Shown: piece by piece, positions 36,790 to 49,761 of the stretch
Layout: every line of letters starts with the position of its first letter
How positions within the stretch are numbered: the stretch's first letter is position 1
NCBI RefSeq assembly: GCF_932294415.1
Contig: NC_065536.1
Span: 50,282,354 to 50,346,353 of the forward strand
Source: Quercus robur
Taxonomy: Eukaryota > Streptophyta > Magnoliopsida > Fagales > Fagaceae
Reading direction: 5' to 3'
Length of the DNA stretch: 64,000 nt
Program-made: the position numbers and the translations under genes
The notes under the pieces: model-generated
Told to the model about the DNA's origin: nothing
Seen by the model: the letters and a program-made list of their open reading frames with translations, nothing else
Databases searched by the model: none

Positions 36790-37340
36790 TAGATTGAGAT
36801 ATTTAGAACAAATGTTATTGTACCACAATTGTGTTTGTTTGGTAGGTGAAATGGTGTACAAAATTTACTAGACATCTATCATGTGTTCTTATAATCCATG
36901 TGTTGTATTTAGTGTGCAGATAAGGAAGCCCTCAATCTTCTACGGTGGCTAGTCACATCTTAGGCTGCTAAAGATATAAATTATGAGTCCTTTGTTGCCT
37001 CCCATTGATAGGGTGCTCGGGAAGGCTAAAATGGATTATAAGAGCAAGTCTAAGGAGCGTCATGACTTTCTTGATTCAATTGTTGACTTGATTGACTTTA
37101 AGGGCTTGAGAATCTTGCGGGCACAAATTCCCTAACTGACTCAATGGATCTACAAAATTAGAATTGTGTTTGTGGAAAACAAGGAGGGGATTTTGTTTTA
37201 TCTGGGCTTGGCAGCTCAGAATCTGTAGTCGTCAACACTCATGAAAAATGTATAGAACTAATTGGCATGACCTTTTGCAAGGAACCCCCCATTGCAAACT
37301 AGACAGATGGGGCATCTGAAATTGCTTCAGTTACACTTAC
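35990..37340 (+). pseudogene. Decayed gene-like stretch of unknown family
   Basis: Several pieces read as protein-like text on the plus strand: MTTTKQNPKQDPQKKKQ (36073), DIINDEENLVRLGHVTPNNI (about 36307), then EKEIIESLSSQVSICEDSP, KSKSKERHDFLDSIVDLIDF (about 37040) and GGDFVLSGLGSSESVVV (about 37183). They lie in different frames, each ending in stops, with AT-rich gaps that could be introns. I do not recognise the protein. A decayed gene is the simplest reading. Confidence 0.35.
36736..36785. repeat. (CT)n microsatellite after a C run
   Basis: About 25 CT units, preceded by a run of C at 36724-36735. Confidence 0.95.
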
Positions 37341-37344
37341 CATC

Positions 37345-40300
37345 TTTAATTTTGATAGATCATTAGGTATCACCTTTTATTTCTAGATTGCATGCAATTT
37401 CTCCAAATTCTTTTCTTACTGATCCTTTGGTAGAGAGGAAAAGAAGAAGAAGAAGAAGAAGAAGAAGCTCATTTTCTACTTTTTATGTTTCTTTTGGGGG
37501 TGTAGGGGAGGGGGGAGGGGGGAGGGGGGAGGGTTGGTGGTGATTGATCTCATCTTGTAGTGCATGTTTTGATAATATGTTTGACCAACTTTAGTCTTTT
37601 TCTTATTAGGGAAAATTTTGGACGATATTCTCCTTTTCTTTTATGGGGACTGTCGGGAAGCAAAAGTCATGGACATTCATGCTAGAATTGGTGGCTCTGA
37701 TTTCAATCATTTGTCTTGGGCATTCTTACTCATTGTCAAAATGTTGGCTCTTACTTGTACCTCTTAACACCAATATTATCACCTCCTTCTACAGATAGTG
37801 TATACATATGACTTTCCTGTGATGACAAAGGTTACCTAGAACTAGTATTTTTTTTTTTTTTTTTTTTAAATTTATCTGTTAAAGACTTTAATTAAATGTA
37901 TTCACTTCCAATTATTTATTCTTCAAAATTTCCAATGTATTACCTTTTGGTTTTGGATTTTCATGCTTCTCATGGGAACAATGTAGCATCAGTGAAGCCA
38001 TAACTTTTGAAAGGAAGTATTATTTATGTGATTTATATGATTTCTAAACTATCTATTGAGTTTCATATGTCCCCTGTAAACAGAGCAACCAACCTCCGAA
38101 CATCACTCAAAATTCCAAATATCTAGTTGTTGTTCTAATTTTCATCAAAGTAGGAGCAAATTATTGTATCACTCCCCACCCTCTGGGGCCAAAAAAACAG
38201 AAGAAGAAGATACAACCAAAGCTCTCTTCACTCTTCAGCTTTTTCTCCTTCTTAGGTTCATTAATTTGTTGTTAATTCAATGATAATTATAAATGGTAAG
38301 GCGTTTTCTGAAGTTTCAGTGAGATTAGGGGTTTGCTTGCTCAGTTCTAAACTTTAGGAAGATATTGTAAATTTAGGGTGAATGTTTGCAAGCTACCCAT
38401 GTTATTTTGGGGGAAGAATAACATTTGCATTTGCAAATGAGAAAGTTCTTATCTATTCTATGACACTTTGCTGGTTCAGCTAGAAGTTTGATTAGTTCAC
38501 AAAGTTCTTTGCTTGATCATTGTGAGAAGACATAAAGCTTTTTCCCTGATGATTCCAACAATGATATGCCTGAATTTGGTTCTGGATCTCATGTAAAACC
38601 TATATTGGAGCATTTGTATCATGAAAACCCTAGAAACCCCCAGAAACCTTAATGCAGAAAGGAGTGCATTTGGTGATGGGGTGATAGCAATAATCCAAGG
38701 TGGAGGAGGCATTGCTTAATAAATATCATGCACTAATTCCTCACACAACATGTCTCAGATTTCAGGACCTCACAGTAAATCAAAGCCTACTCCACTTAGT
38801 CAAAGTGGGTTACAGGACCCTATAGGCATTGGTGGTGGACAACAATTGATATGGTTATGTATAGAGGTATTAGACTACTTTTTTTTATATTTGATATTTT
38901 TGCAAAACCAAATGTACTTTTTAAAATTATTTTCAAAAGATATGTTATCTCAAACCTAAATTCCCCTGGCTATTTTTATTTTTTGCTTTATGTTTTTTGG
39001 AGAACATTCCTATGGGTTTGTATGCTTAATGTTTTCCATGATTATTCAAAATACTCTTCCATATTTCTATACCCATAAATATTTACAATATGATTTTGAT
39101 ATACTTTGCATTTGAAGGTTGTTCTTTTTAAGTAAGGAATTCGTACTTTCTCATACTTAGCACTTGGAAATTCAGTCGTTATGAAGATAAATATTAGAGT
39201 TTATCCGGAATCAGCTTAGTTTGTATTGGTATAGCACCATCCTACCTTTACCAATGTCAACACTGTTAAGTCAACTTGATAGTATTTCAAGATCAGGGAG
39301 AGTTAGAGAGAAAATCTTTGGCTTCTTGGTCTTTTCTAGGAAAATGATAGATTGATAGTAAATTTTCTTTTCCTTCTGAAGTTGTTTGGTGATGAATTCA
39401 CTACCTCTAATTTTAAACTAGTAGTTTCTTATCAAATTATGTATTGTCAAATATTTAGGAATTAGTTGTTTTTATTTTTTATAATTGGTATAACTTATGT
39501 GTATCATTGGGATAAGAAAATTTTCAATACCTGCTTATAAAATTAATCATGGTCTCTTTCTTTCCTTAGGGAATGTATTGGATTATGAATCCATTGTGGT
39601 ATGTCTTGGTATACTGAGACTTATATTGTAGGAGGAGATTAGTGATTATTCATATGATTAAAAATCATTTCTTCCCACTTTTGTTGCTTTCTAGAACTAG
39701 ATAATTAGAATTCGAACTTTATTTATGCTTGTCATTACTTTTGGATCAAATGATCTTTCAATAAATTCTCTCTTAAAATTTTATAATTCAAGCAGAATCT
39801 AGAGGAGATCTCGATTTTTCTTTCCACTGCTAGTTTTGTGTTGAGTGTGACTTGATGTTTTAAAACTTTTTGTAATGTGAGCGCAATTGCTAATGGGTCT
39901 AGCCTGGAAATGGAAAAATCTACTCATATGTGAATGTCACTTTTATTTTGTTACTATCAGGTGAAATTGAGAATGGGGGGTGACCATGTGAATGTCACAT
40001 GGCCACTAAAGGCACTTAAGGGTAATGCCCATGCCCTTACCCTTAAGGAAATTAAAAGTTTTCCCTAAATATTGGTGAAAGTTGGGTGGGTGTTGGTGCA
40101 TTTCAGAAAATCATCTTCATGTTTATTGCAATGGACATAAATATCGAGAAAGAAGAATTTTTTTATTTTATTTTTTATAAATATTGGAAAGAGATAAGAA
40201 GATAACTTCTAACACCACAACAAAGTGTGTTTTGTTTGTTGCTTCTCTTTAATTTGAAGGCTAGGGGTTGGGGTTGCTTTAGCTTGGTATCTTCACTCTT

Positions 40301-40780
40301 ATTCTTTTGATGAAGATCGATTTTCTTCCTCTCCTTTCAATTCCTTTTCTTTGGCTTACTAAAATTATTATCTATTTGTAAAAGAAGGGGAAAAGTGGGC
40401 AATGCTTCTTTCTTATGTATCACCCTGCTTGAATGTCGCTTATATAACATTCATGGTACTGTGTGTGTGTACACTTGTGATTTTTACTAGTTGGTCGCTT
40501 TTGGTTTTTGAGTTACATTTAGGTGGGCGGGCTATTCTTACACATTTTTTAATCTCTTATATTCATAACATTTTGTAATATAAAATTGGAATAACTTGTT
40601 CAAATGTTGTGTTGTGAACCTGACTATGTATGTTGCTGGCTCTTGGAATGTTACAGTTGGTTTGGACAACTTTGAGACCTATGCCATAAACATTGTTTGA
40701 TGCCTTCATTATTTTCTCTGTTATGGAAGATCACTATTTCTAATTGCTTTTCATAATTTTCATTTATTTATAGGACTCTA
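37345..40780. other. Intergenic, no recognised gene
   Basis: Contains (GAA)n near 37437-37467, a G-rich GGGGGA repeat near 37500-37533 and a T run near 37850. Short stretches look weakly coding (around 38580-38720) but give no recognisable protein. Confidence 0.5.
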
Positions 40781-40799
40781 GATGGAATATCTAGTTGCA

Positions 40800-41191
40800 A
40801 GATGTTGGTTTTCTTTGAGGAGAAGTACATGTTGAGTCACTTTATGAAGATTGTCTGTTCATCTGACCTAGAAATAATAATGGGTTGGGGTATTCAAGGT
40901 GGTTCTCTTGGTTTTTTGGCAAAAAATGCTTCAGTTTCCACTTTTGAGGGAAACTTGGGATTATGTGACTCTCTATTGTTAAAAAAATGTGGAAATATTG
41001 AGCCACCAACTTATGAAACAAGGCAAGAATGATTAATAGTAGAAGGATTTGATTGGAAAGTGATTGTGATAGGATATGCTTGTGGATTGATAATTGGACT
41101 AGTTATTGCGTATTTCGCCACCTCAAGAAGGACAAATTGGTTTGTGAGAAATTTGGAGTGCACTTATGTAGGTGATGATGAGGACAAGTAG
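40800..41191 (+). pseudogene. C-terminal fragment of an LRR receptor-like protein (Cf-9/RLP type)
   Basis: The end of a plant receptor-like protein, a cell-surface immune or developmental receptor with LRRs, one membrane span and a short tail. The last LRR cap reads STFEGNLGLCDSLLLKKCG; this is followed by acidic linker text, then FDWKVIVIGYACGLIIGLVI (membrane span) and YFATSRRTNWFVRN. The coding text ends at TAG (41189-41191). A TGA separates the cap from the membrane part, and the LRR domain upstream is missing, so this is a truncated relic. No other RLP piece is in the window. Confidence 0.8.
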
Positions 41192-41679
41192 AGGCACTTA
41201 TTCTAGATTTACTTACAGTGATTGTAATAATTATATTTATTTGCGTAATAATACAAGCCTTATTGAGTATAATGAAATAATTTTAGTGATTGATACAAAT
41301 ATACAATTATATGTAAGTGTACAATAAATAACATAAACTTGCACACTATTATTAATGATTGCCACACGCAAGTCCCTTTTTTTTCTCAAAAAATATATAT
41401 GTTTGTGTGTGTGTATAGCATTCAAGACTGTCACCATAGTATAATACAAATCACTAAATCATTTCTACAAATAAGGAAATAAGCTACAAGGAACAATCTT
41501 GAGTGGTGAATGTTGTTAGAATCTTAGCATATTGTATATGCTAAGCCTTCAATTTGAATCCCTCTATTTTTATCCCATCAGGTCTTGTCTTCCTAACCTT
41601 ATCCTTGTTATTCAATTCCAAGAAGATGGGTAAATTACAATAACTTCTAGAATATATCTAAAAATTGTATTCTTAAGTA

Positions 41680-41910
41680 GACCAAAATGGACCAAAGTTG
41701 GCTGAAATAGACTAAAGTTGATCGAAATGAACCAAAATGAACCAAAGTGAGCTGATATTGACTAAATTGGACTGAAGTAGACCAAATGGACCAAAATGGA
41801 CTAAATTAGGCCGAATTGGATTGAATAGATCAAAGTGGACCAAATAGATCGAAATGGACCAACATGTACCAAATTATACCAAAATGGACTAAAGTAGAGA
41901 AGAATGTATT
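41680..41910. repeat. Degenerate short tandem array, unit about 10-11 bp
   Basis: Over 20 variants of GACCAAAATGG / GACTAAAGTTG in succession, in one orientation. The unit mutates but the spacing is kept. No coding or known satellite match comes to mind. Confidence 0.85.
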
Positions 41911-41919
41911 GAATGTCAA

Positions 41920-43676
41920 ATCGTGATCAGTAAACATAACTCACAAAATTAATAATAATTAGGGTAAATTATGAATTTGGATCCTAACCTTTAGCATTTT
42001 GTCAAAATGGTCCCTACTATTAAGTAATGGATGAAAAATGCTAATGTGGACAATAGCCAAAAACGAGGAAGGTGTTAGCATGGAGGCAAGAAATGAGGGT
42101 ATCATAAGAAACGTTAAGGAGAGGAGATTCAAGAGTCAGGTGATTAGGTCAAAGATGCAAAAGGAGACTACTCTATAGTTTAGGGTATAGAGAAGTGCAT
42201 GGGAGATAGGTTGTTTTTTAGGCACTGTTTACTTAAGGAGAACGAGACTATATGTCTCGGGATTACAAGCAAGATCAATATTAAAATTTTGTTCGCCCCT
42301 TAATGCTCTTAAAAAAAAATTGGTCTAATAGTTATAGAGATATAACTTTATTTTTCCCAATTCTATTTTTATTGTAAAATGTGCTCTCATATTTGTTAAA
42401 AATTTGATAAAATTTGGCACCAAACATGTTTGAATCTATCTTTTTCAACCTGTTATGTGGTGATTAACAAGTTATTGACTCATTAAAAAAAAAAAATTGT
42501 TACTAAAAATACACATGAAATGTCTCTTTAGTTGTCACATAATGAGTTAGAGTAAGATAATAGTAAATATGTTCGAAACTTAACTTATTCCTCCAAGTTT
42601 TGGATCATTCATGTTTTTGAAAATTTCATTCGTTCAATTAAAAGATTTAATTACTTACTTTAATATAAAGGGAAATGCTAACGAGTGCTCTTAAGGCACT
42701 GGTTAAGAATCCAGTTAAAGAAAGTTTTATAGGAAAAGGAAAAAAAAACAATTAATATTTTGACAACTTTTTTCTTTTCCCATAAAAGTGATGTCAAAAT
42801 TTTCCTAAAATGGATTCTTAACCAGTGCCCTTAGGGCACTCGATAACATGACCTAATATAAAATTTAATAATTTGTATTGAAAATGAAACTTTTTAAGAA
42901 TTTTACCATGAAAATGGTAAAAATGAATTTTATTTTATGAAAGATTGCCACCAAACATAATTTTGATTGAAAATACTATATATATATATATATATTTTTT
43001 TTTTGTTGGGTGTGTGTATATATGTAACTTATCAAATAAAAAAGTGTTTATACTTTTCTATAACATTTTTTACAAATTTTTGGGGTAGTAAAATTTTATT
43101 ACTTTGCATTTGGAGCCATCATTTACATCACATTTTTACTTATTAATAACCACTCACCACATCAATAATTTATAAATTTTTTTTTGTAATTCTAGCTTTT
43201 TTCTCATTTTAAATGCAAAATCTAGAATCTAAAGCAAAATAAACAAGCCCAAAAAAATTATTCGACAACAAAAATGACCAATAGTAAAGATAAAAACAAT
43301 TAAACTTAATCAACCAATTTTACTCAAAACAAACAACCTGACCCTTTAAAAAATTTTAAACAAAATAATTTTGTCCATACTTGGATGCACAAAAAAAAAA
43401 AAAAAAATTAGTTGTTAAGCAACTGAGCCGGAAGTTAGAGCTACCACACGCAACCAATAGCAAGGTTGCCCCCCTTAACTTCAAGTCCTGCCTTCGTCCC
43501 TAAGGGGTGTTGTCTTGATATATATATTAGTGCCATAACTTGACCTCCAAACAAAAATTCTTAGCTCCGCCCCTAACTTTATAACAACTTCTAGAATAAT
43601 CTAAATATATGTATTTTTCATTTTTTTGAAAAAAGATAGTATTTTCATATTAAATTCTCCTGTAGAATGATCTTTA

Positions 43677-43725
<49 letters not shown>

Positions 43726-44000
43726 CTAACCAGATTGATTATATAATAAGAAATTAAAAATTTTTTTTTTTGAGAAATCAAATAAGAATAATAATCACAC
43801 AAGGTTAAAATGTCATTTTCAAATATAGAAGGGGATTCTTTTGACATTTCCTAAAATCTCATAAGGTGTTAGTGTAATTTAGTTTTACTATTAAACAAAA
43901 TATTCTAACAGAGTAACAGTGGACTATCCAGGATTTTTTTTTTTTTTGATAACTGGACTATCCAGAATTTAACAAAAGAATTGGGGGGAAAATTGCTATG
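41920..44000. other. Intergenic with MITEs, no gene seen
   Basis: AT-rich. Contains the inverted-repeat element at 42675-42849, a poly(A) run at about 43681-43720 and unrelated AT repeats. Text at 43430-43510 may be tRNA- or SINE-derived but is too diverged to call. Confidence 0.5.
42675..42849. mobile_element. MITE with about 38-bp terminal inverted repeats
   Basis: It begins ATGCTAACGAGTGCTCTTAA and ends TTAGGGCACTCGATAACAT. The arms share GGCACTGGTTAAGAATCCA, found reversed as TGGATTCTTAACCAGTGCC. The interior is short and AT-rich. Confidence 0.8.
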
Positions 44001-46858
44001 TTGACATTCTCTGGGATTACAAATCTGCAATAGTGTGCCACAGAAGCTTTCAAGGTTACTTATAAATTTTCAATTTCCCTCGAAACTCCCAAAATTCAAA
44101 ACCTTCCCTCTTTCTTCCTATTCCATACCCAGAAGCAAAATTTCATGGCATTCCCGTAAATTCGAAGCCAATCAATGGCAGATTCGCAGTCGGATTCAAA
44201 CGTCTTAAGTGTTCGGATCGTCTCCATCGATCACTACATGGCTCCGCCGACCCATGGCCTTGATATCTCTTACAGTTCCTTCCAAGGTACTCTCTACTTT
44301 CACTCTCAAACGACGCCGTTTAATTCCTTTTTTTTTTTCCTTGTTTTTCGTAATATTTTTTAAATGTTTGATTTTAGAAATAGAATTCTCAATTGAAAAG
44401 AAAGTGAAACTCATTTCACAATTTTCGAAATATATATTATGAAATTACTTTTTTTTGGGGGCAAAAATACAATTACCAAGTTGAAATTTTGTCAGCTTTT
44501 ACAAAACTATCATTTTAGTTTCTCTGTCCATTGTTAACTGTTACAATTGCAAAACGTGTTTTTAAAGCTCAAGATGCTGTTTGCGACAGCAACTTCTGGT
44601 ATCGTTTTTCACAAATGCTCATTTTAAACCCAAAACAGTGTTTCGCATCCTAAAATGACAACTTAAACGGAATAATATATATATCACAAAATTAATTCTA
44701 GGGGTGTAATTGTATTTTTTCACCTTTTTGTTTTTAAAATGAATTTATTCTTAAACTTACTATTAGAGATGTTATGGGAAAAAAAGGTTTATATTTATTG
44801 TCCCTGCATTTACTTGTAGAGCAAGCATAAAAATTTTAGTCTAGGGTTAACTTAAAATTGGGTTCTCTAGTATATAAGCTTTACATTGGCTTCTTCATTT
44901 CGTTAAGTTGAATAAACAAGATGTAGTTGTCAAGGGCGAGGCCAAACTACGTTAAATTCTTGCTTCCGCTTTTTCCTTTTTTTTTTTTTTTTCTTCCAAT
45001 CGCTTGACAACTTTAACACTTACTATTGTAAAGAGAGTAAGATTTGGTTTTTTCAAATTTTGATTTACCTAAAAAGTCCTTGTTAAATAGTTCGAAACAG
45101 GTGGGTAATATTAAAATATTTATAACTGCACAGATTGTAGGTATAATAGAATTTTACTTAATTATTTTTATTATTAAAAAAAAGTCTTTGAGAATCCGTG
45201 AAGACTCTTGCACACTTTGCTGTGGTGAAAAAATGTTCAAGTTAAAATGTAGTTATTTATTTTTCCAGGGAACCAAACATAGAGCTAGGAAAATGGTATT
45301 CATAGAAATGTACATTGCGTGTTAAGTGGTATTTGAATTCTTGAAGGTGGCAAAGTGAATGAGGTTCCTGTAATAAGAATATATGGTTCTACGCTGGCTG
45401 GTCAGAAGACTGGCTTGCACGTCCATGGGGTAAGATCATTCCTGTTTTTCTGGCTTCTTATTGAATGTTATCAAAAGCTTGGATTCGTCAATTTTCCTTG
45501 AATGCAGTAGTTTAAATAGGCATATCAAAGTTTATGAAGTTATATATTTCTGCTTTTGGTTATGTTGAGAAAATGGAGGGAAAATTAGGACACGCATTTT
45601 CTTCTTAAATATCAAAATTTAAGTCCTGCCTACTTTGAAGTGAAATTTGGTGGGACTTAAAAGGATATTCCAAATCCACCTTTCATTTTTTTCTCTCTTT
45701 TCAATTGCACATTGGAAAAATTTATTTCTAAAAAATTATCTTCTTTTCTATTTTCTGGTGGTGAATCAACATTGTGCTAAAGGTGAGTCCCAAAGGTTCT
45801 TCTTTAAAAAGGTTCCCTATGTTATCAAGAAAAAAAATGTTTGAAATAACAGATACTACATGCTATGTAAAGCAATAATTCATGTATAGAGTACTTTAAG
45901 CATATGAAAAGTGTTTGAAAATTACTCTTCCTTTCTTTCTTTATTAGTACATTGTTATTCTTGACTAAATTATCCATATTTTTTGCAGGTATTACCCTAT
46001 TTATATGTGCCTTGTGCAGATATATCGCTTCAACCACATGAGGAAGGTAGATAATATTTTTTGAATTAAGCCAATGGAATAAAAATTGGATTTATGTAGC
46101 CGCTCCTAGTTAGTTAGGGTCAATTTTTTTTTAGTTGATATTGTGAATTTGTGCTATATATATATATAATTTTTTTTTTTAATTTATCTCTTAATTTCAT
46201 TTCGGATGTGATATCTTCTTCCATCCTAATGTGAAATTAAGTTTGTCTGTCCTGATGTTAAGATGTACTGTGATTTTTGCTGTCTAGTTTTCTGCTCTAT
46301 ATATGCTTTAGATATGATTCCTATTTAAAATTTCTGAGTTTATCCTTTTTCTTGTTAATATGCATAGGTGATGCATACACATGCTATTTCTCTTGCTCTT
46401 GAGAAAGCTTTGAAGGTATGCTTGGTTGCAACAGGTTTTGTTCTAACCTCTGTGTTGTTTGTTAATTGGTGTTTCTGCAATTTGTCCTTTGCATTGCTGA
46501 TCCTGCAGGCATCATATGTTTTTGCTTTGGTTTGAACTCTTACAGCTTAAAGGTAATGCTGGTTCAAAGTGACAGCATGTACATGGTTGCAGCCTTGTAT
46601 GAGCAAGGAAATTTTATGGTTACCATTCATCTGAAGAGCTTTTTGTGAAAATACATCTGTATCCAAACATTATACTATCTTTCTTAGAGTTCTCTTATAT
46701 TCATATAATAGTCTAAGAGTATGTTTATTGAACACCTTGACAAAGATATAGCTATTATCCGCATGATGTCTCCCGTGCTACCAAACTTCTTTTGGTACAC
46801 TTCTTGAACCTTTGACTGATGCTCAATTGTTTTTTGGAATCCTTTTGTGGTTTGTAAC

Positions 46859-46882
<24 letters not shown>
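46859..46882. repeat. Poly(T) run in a REV3-copy intron
   Basis: A T homopolymer of about 24 bases in intronic sequence. Confidence 0.9.
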
Positions 46883-46890
<8 letters not shown>

Positions 46891-47586
46891 AAAAAAACTA
46901 CTTTATCTTTGCTTGCTTACTTAGTTGAGCCTTTTTCCTTTGCCTTGGCTATTTCTTGTCAATTTCTTTTTTTGATAAGTTCTATATGGTATTTTCTTCT
47001 TATGTACTTTACTGAGATTCCTTTACTTATAAGCTCTATTTGTTTCAATGGAAAACTTTGTGTAAAGATAGTTTTCCTTGTTTTCTAGTATTTGGTAGCA
47101 TTAGAAAAAAATGATTAAAAGGAAAACTATTTTTGTTAAACAAAAATGTATGACTTATTTTTAGAGATTCTCTTCAACTAATTGGAAAACAACTCTATCT
47201 CACAACAAGCTAAATAAAATAAATTAGGAGATTGTTTTTCAACTCATTTTAGATTGTTACCAAACATAAGAAAATGAGATTGTTTTATAGAAAATACTTT
47301 TTGGAAAATGACTCATTTTCTAGAAAATATTATCACGGAAATGAACAAAGTGATAATTTATAATTGTACATTTAAGGTTTGTGTTTTAGATGATTTTTCA
47401 TCAAAGCATATAGGATGCCATCCTTTATGGTTAATGTGCATGATTTGGAGTACTTTCAAAAATAATTTCTTTAAGAGTGATGTACATTAATCAATGCCCT
47501 CCTTTCAAATGTTGTGACCAATTGGTTGGAATTTGCTGTGACTTTTGCAAGTTAGATTAAGAGAATTATTGTTTGTAGAAGTTTTT

Positions 47587-47727
47587 GGGCCCGTTTGGTA
47601 TGTGTGTTTAAATAACAGTTTTCATTTTTTTTTGGAAATACGTGTGAGTGAAAAAGTATGTGGAAATGCGTGTAATATTGTTTAAAAACTGAAAACATGT
47701 GTTTAAAATGATGTACCAAACAGCCCC
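47587..47727. mobile_element. hAT-like MITE in a REV3-copy intron
   Basis: Starts GGGCCCGTTTGGTATGTG and ends GATGTACCAAACAGCCCC. These are the terminal inverted repeats of a very common plant hAT-type MITE style. Total length 141 bases. Confidence 0.7.
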
Positions 47728-49761
47728 TTTGTCGCCCAAGCATTTACATTTTTTAGTCAGGTGATCTCTAGCAATATATCTGTTTAGTGTTCAGCATACA
47801 AATGCATCACTTATTTTATTGTTTGTAGACATTGCATGGACATTGTCACCTATGTTTGTTTAAACCTTTTTTATGGCCTCTAAATTTTAATTAAAGGTGA
47901 ATTTTGTTTAGATTCATCGTTTTATTTTCTTTTTGCAGATGTGTTAGAATGCCTGCTTTTTAAAATAGTAATACTTTCTTTTCAGGGTGGTACAGTTCTT
48001 GATGGAAGTTTACAGCCCTATGAATCGCATATTCCCTTTATTCTCTAGTTTCTGGTAAATGCTTCCCTATGTTTGAATCATTGATTTAATTTTGTTTTTG
48101 GGGGCTGTCTAAAATTGAAAACTGTGGTTCCAAAATGATTCTTAGTTTGTAAGATACTTACAATATCATTATTTTATGTTGAGGAATGCTAACATAGTCA
48201 CCCACTAGGCAATTGGCAATGAGGTGCCGGTGGGTTGGCAACATGTGTACTCTTGGGAACCACTATTTTTGTGCTCCTCATAAGACATTTATGAGGTGGG
48301 TCCCATTGTGATGCATTTTTCTGACTCACAATTAATATTCATTCTTGTGCAATGTTGACATACTTTAATTCAATTTTTGTATTGTTTTACATTTTATGAG
48401 ATCTAAGCTTTTCTAATTGTCAGATTGATTATAACTTGTACGGGATGGGCCATATGCATTTATTAAAGATGAAGTTCTGTCATCCAATACCAGACATTTT
48501 CTCACCAAGGAAATCTAATCATATTGGTTTGCATAAACAGCATATGGATAAGTTGACCTGCATGCCTACTGATTTCCAGGTTATCTTTTTCTCTCTTTTC
48601 TGCTCCAAATGCTTTTGGGATGAATGTAAATGTTTGTCTGCCATAATTATGTGATAATCATTAATGATGTGTGAATTTACCATTAGGCAGACCCAAGTTG
48701 TGATGCATCGTTTAGTTCACCAATTTGGATATCGTCGACAATTCTAGCTGATTGGATATGGCAATTGCCTAGAGAGTTTGAGGCTTCCTCACGCCAGGAT
48801 ATTTATTGCAATAAACGTCGAAGTGTCTGTGAACTTGAGGGGGATGCTTCCATAGATGGTTTGTTTGACTTTTGCAGTTATATCACATTAGTTTTTTAAG
48901 ATTCTCTTTATAGTTTAATGTGAGAATTGTTCTTTTGGGTTTTGCAGACGTTCTTAACCAGCAGTTTAAAAATTATTCATCCCTCTCACAAACCCGTTCA
49001 GAAGTGAAAATGGTTCAGTCACTTGTGCCAATATGGGAGGTCTGTTTTAGTCACATCCATTTTCTTCCTTTTGAGGGTGATCCCAAGAAGCAGATTTTGA
49101 CTTACACTGAGGCAGTGAGGACAATTGATCCTATGAAAGCTGTGGGGAAACCTCATACATTGTGGGTTAACTTTGCTAGGCTTTATGAGAAGCACAGTGA
49201 TCTTGTCAATGCCAGAGTTATATTCGATAAAGCAGTTCAAGTCAACTACAAGGCTGTGGATAATCTGGCTAGTGTTTGGTGTGAGTGGGCAGAGATGGAA
49301 TTGAGGCATCAAAATTTCAAAGAAGCATTAGAGTTGATGAGGCGAGCCACAGCAGAGCCGTCAGTGGAGGTCAAACAAAAAGGTGATTCTAATCCTTCCT
49401 CATCTAATGTTTCGTTCCTTTTGTTACTGTATATTTCATGTTTTGTAGTTATTGATAGAGCAGGGAATTGTTTTTGGGCTTATATATTATTGCTTTGGGT
49501 CTATTTAAGTTTATTGGGCATTTAGAGTTAAGTTTTTGGACCAATTTAACATTGGTGTGGTTATTTTGGGTCCATGTTTTTAGTCCATAAAATCATGTTG
49601 ACTCTTGATTCTCCTGATTTTACGATCCTATAAACATTCCATTTTTGTGATGGTTTGAATCTTATAAATGATTTTAGCTTGTAGGGGTTCCAAGGAATTT
49701 TTTTTCTAAATAACAATAAATATTAAAAAATTTAGTTAATTGTCAAGTTTCAAAACAATAT

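Larger units (their letters stand above)
44175..49039 (+). pseudogene. REV3: REV3 (DNA polymerase zeta catalytic subunit) 5' exons, decayed
   Basis: N-terminal exons of the translesion polymerase REV3, introns kept. Segments: 44175-44286 (MADSQSDSNVLSVRIVSIDH), 45347-45429 (VNEVPVIRIYGSTLAGQKTG), 45989-46046 (VLPYLYVPCADISLQPHE), 46378-46415 (YTHAISLALEKALK), about 46548-46660 (LKGNAGSK, then KFYGYHSSEELFVK), about 46760-46797 (YYPHDVSRATKLLL), 47986-48054 (SLQPYESHIPFIL), 48424-48579 (IDYNLYGMGHMHLLKMKF), 48687-48858 (NKRRSVCELEGDAS), 48948-49039 (DVLNQQFKNYSSLSQTRSEV). Most borders are GT/AG. In-frame stops lie at 46572-46574, near 46602 and at 48046-48048. The polymerase domain is absent: the last REV3 exon runs directly into SYF1 sequence. 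This is an unprocessed partial copy; the functional gene must be elsewhere. Family recognition is from the N-terminal text and is strong. Confidence 0.87.

Noticed and set aside
43430-43520. Possible SINE with GAGCTACCACACGCAACC
   Set aside because: A- and B-box spacing and a tail could not be made out.
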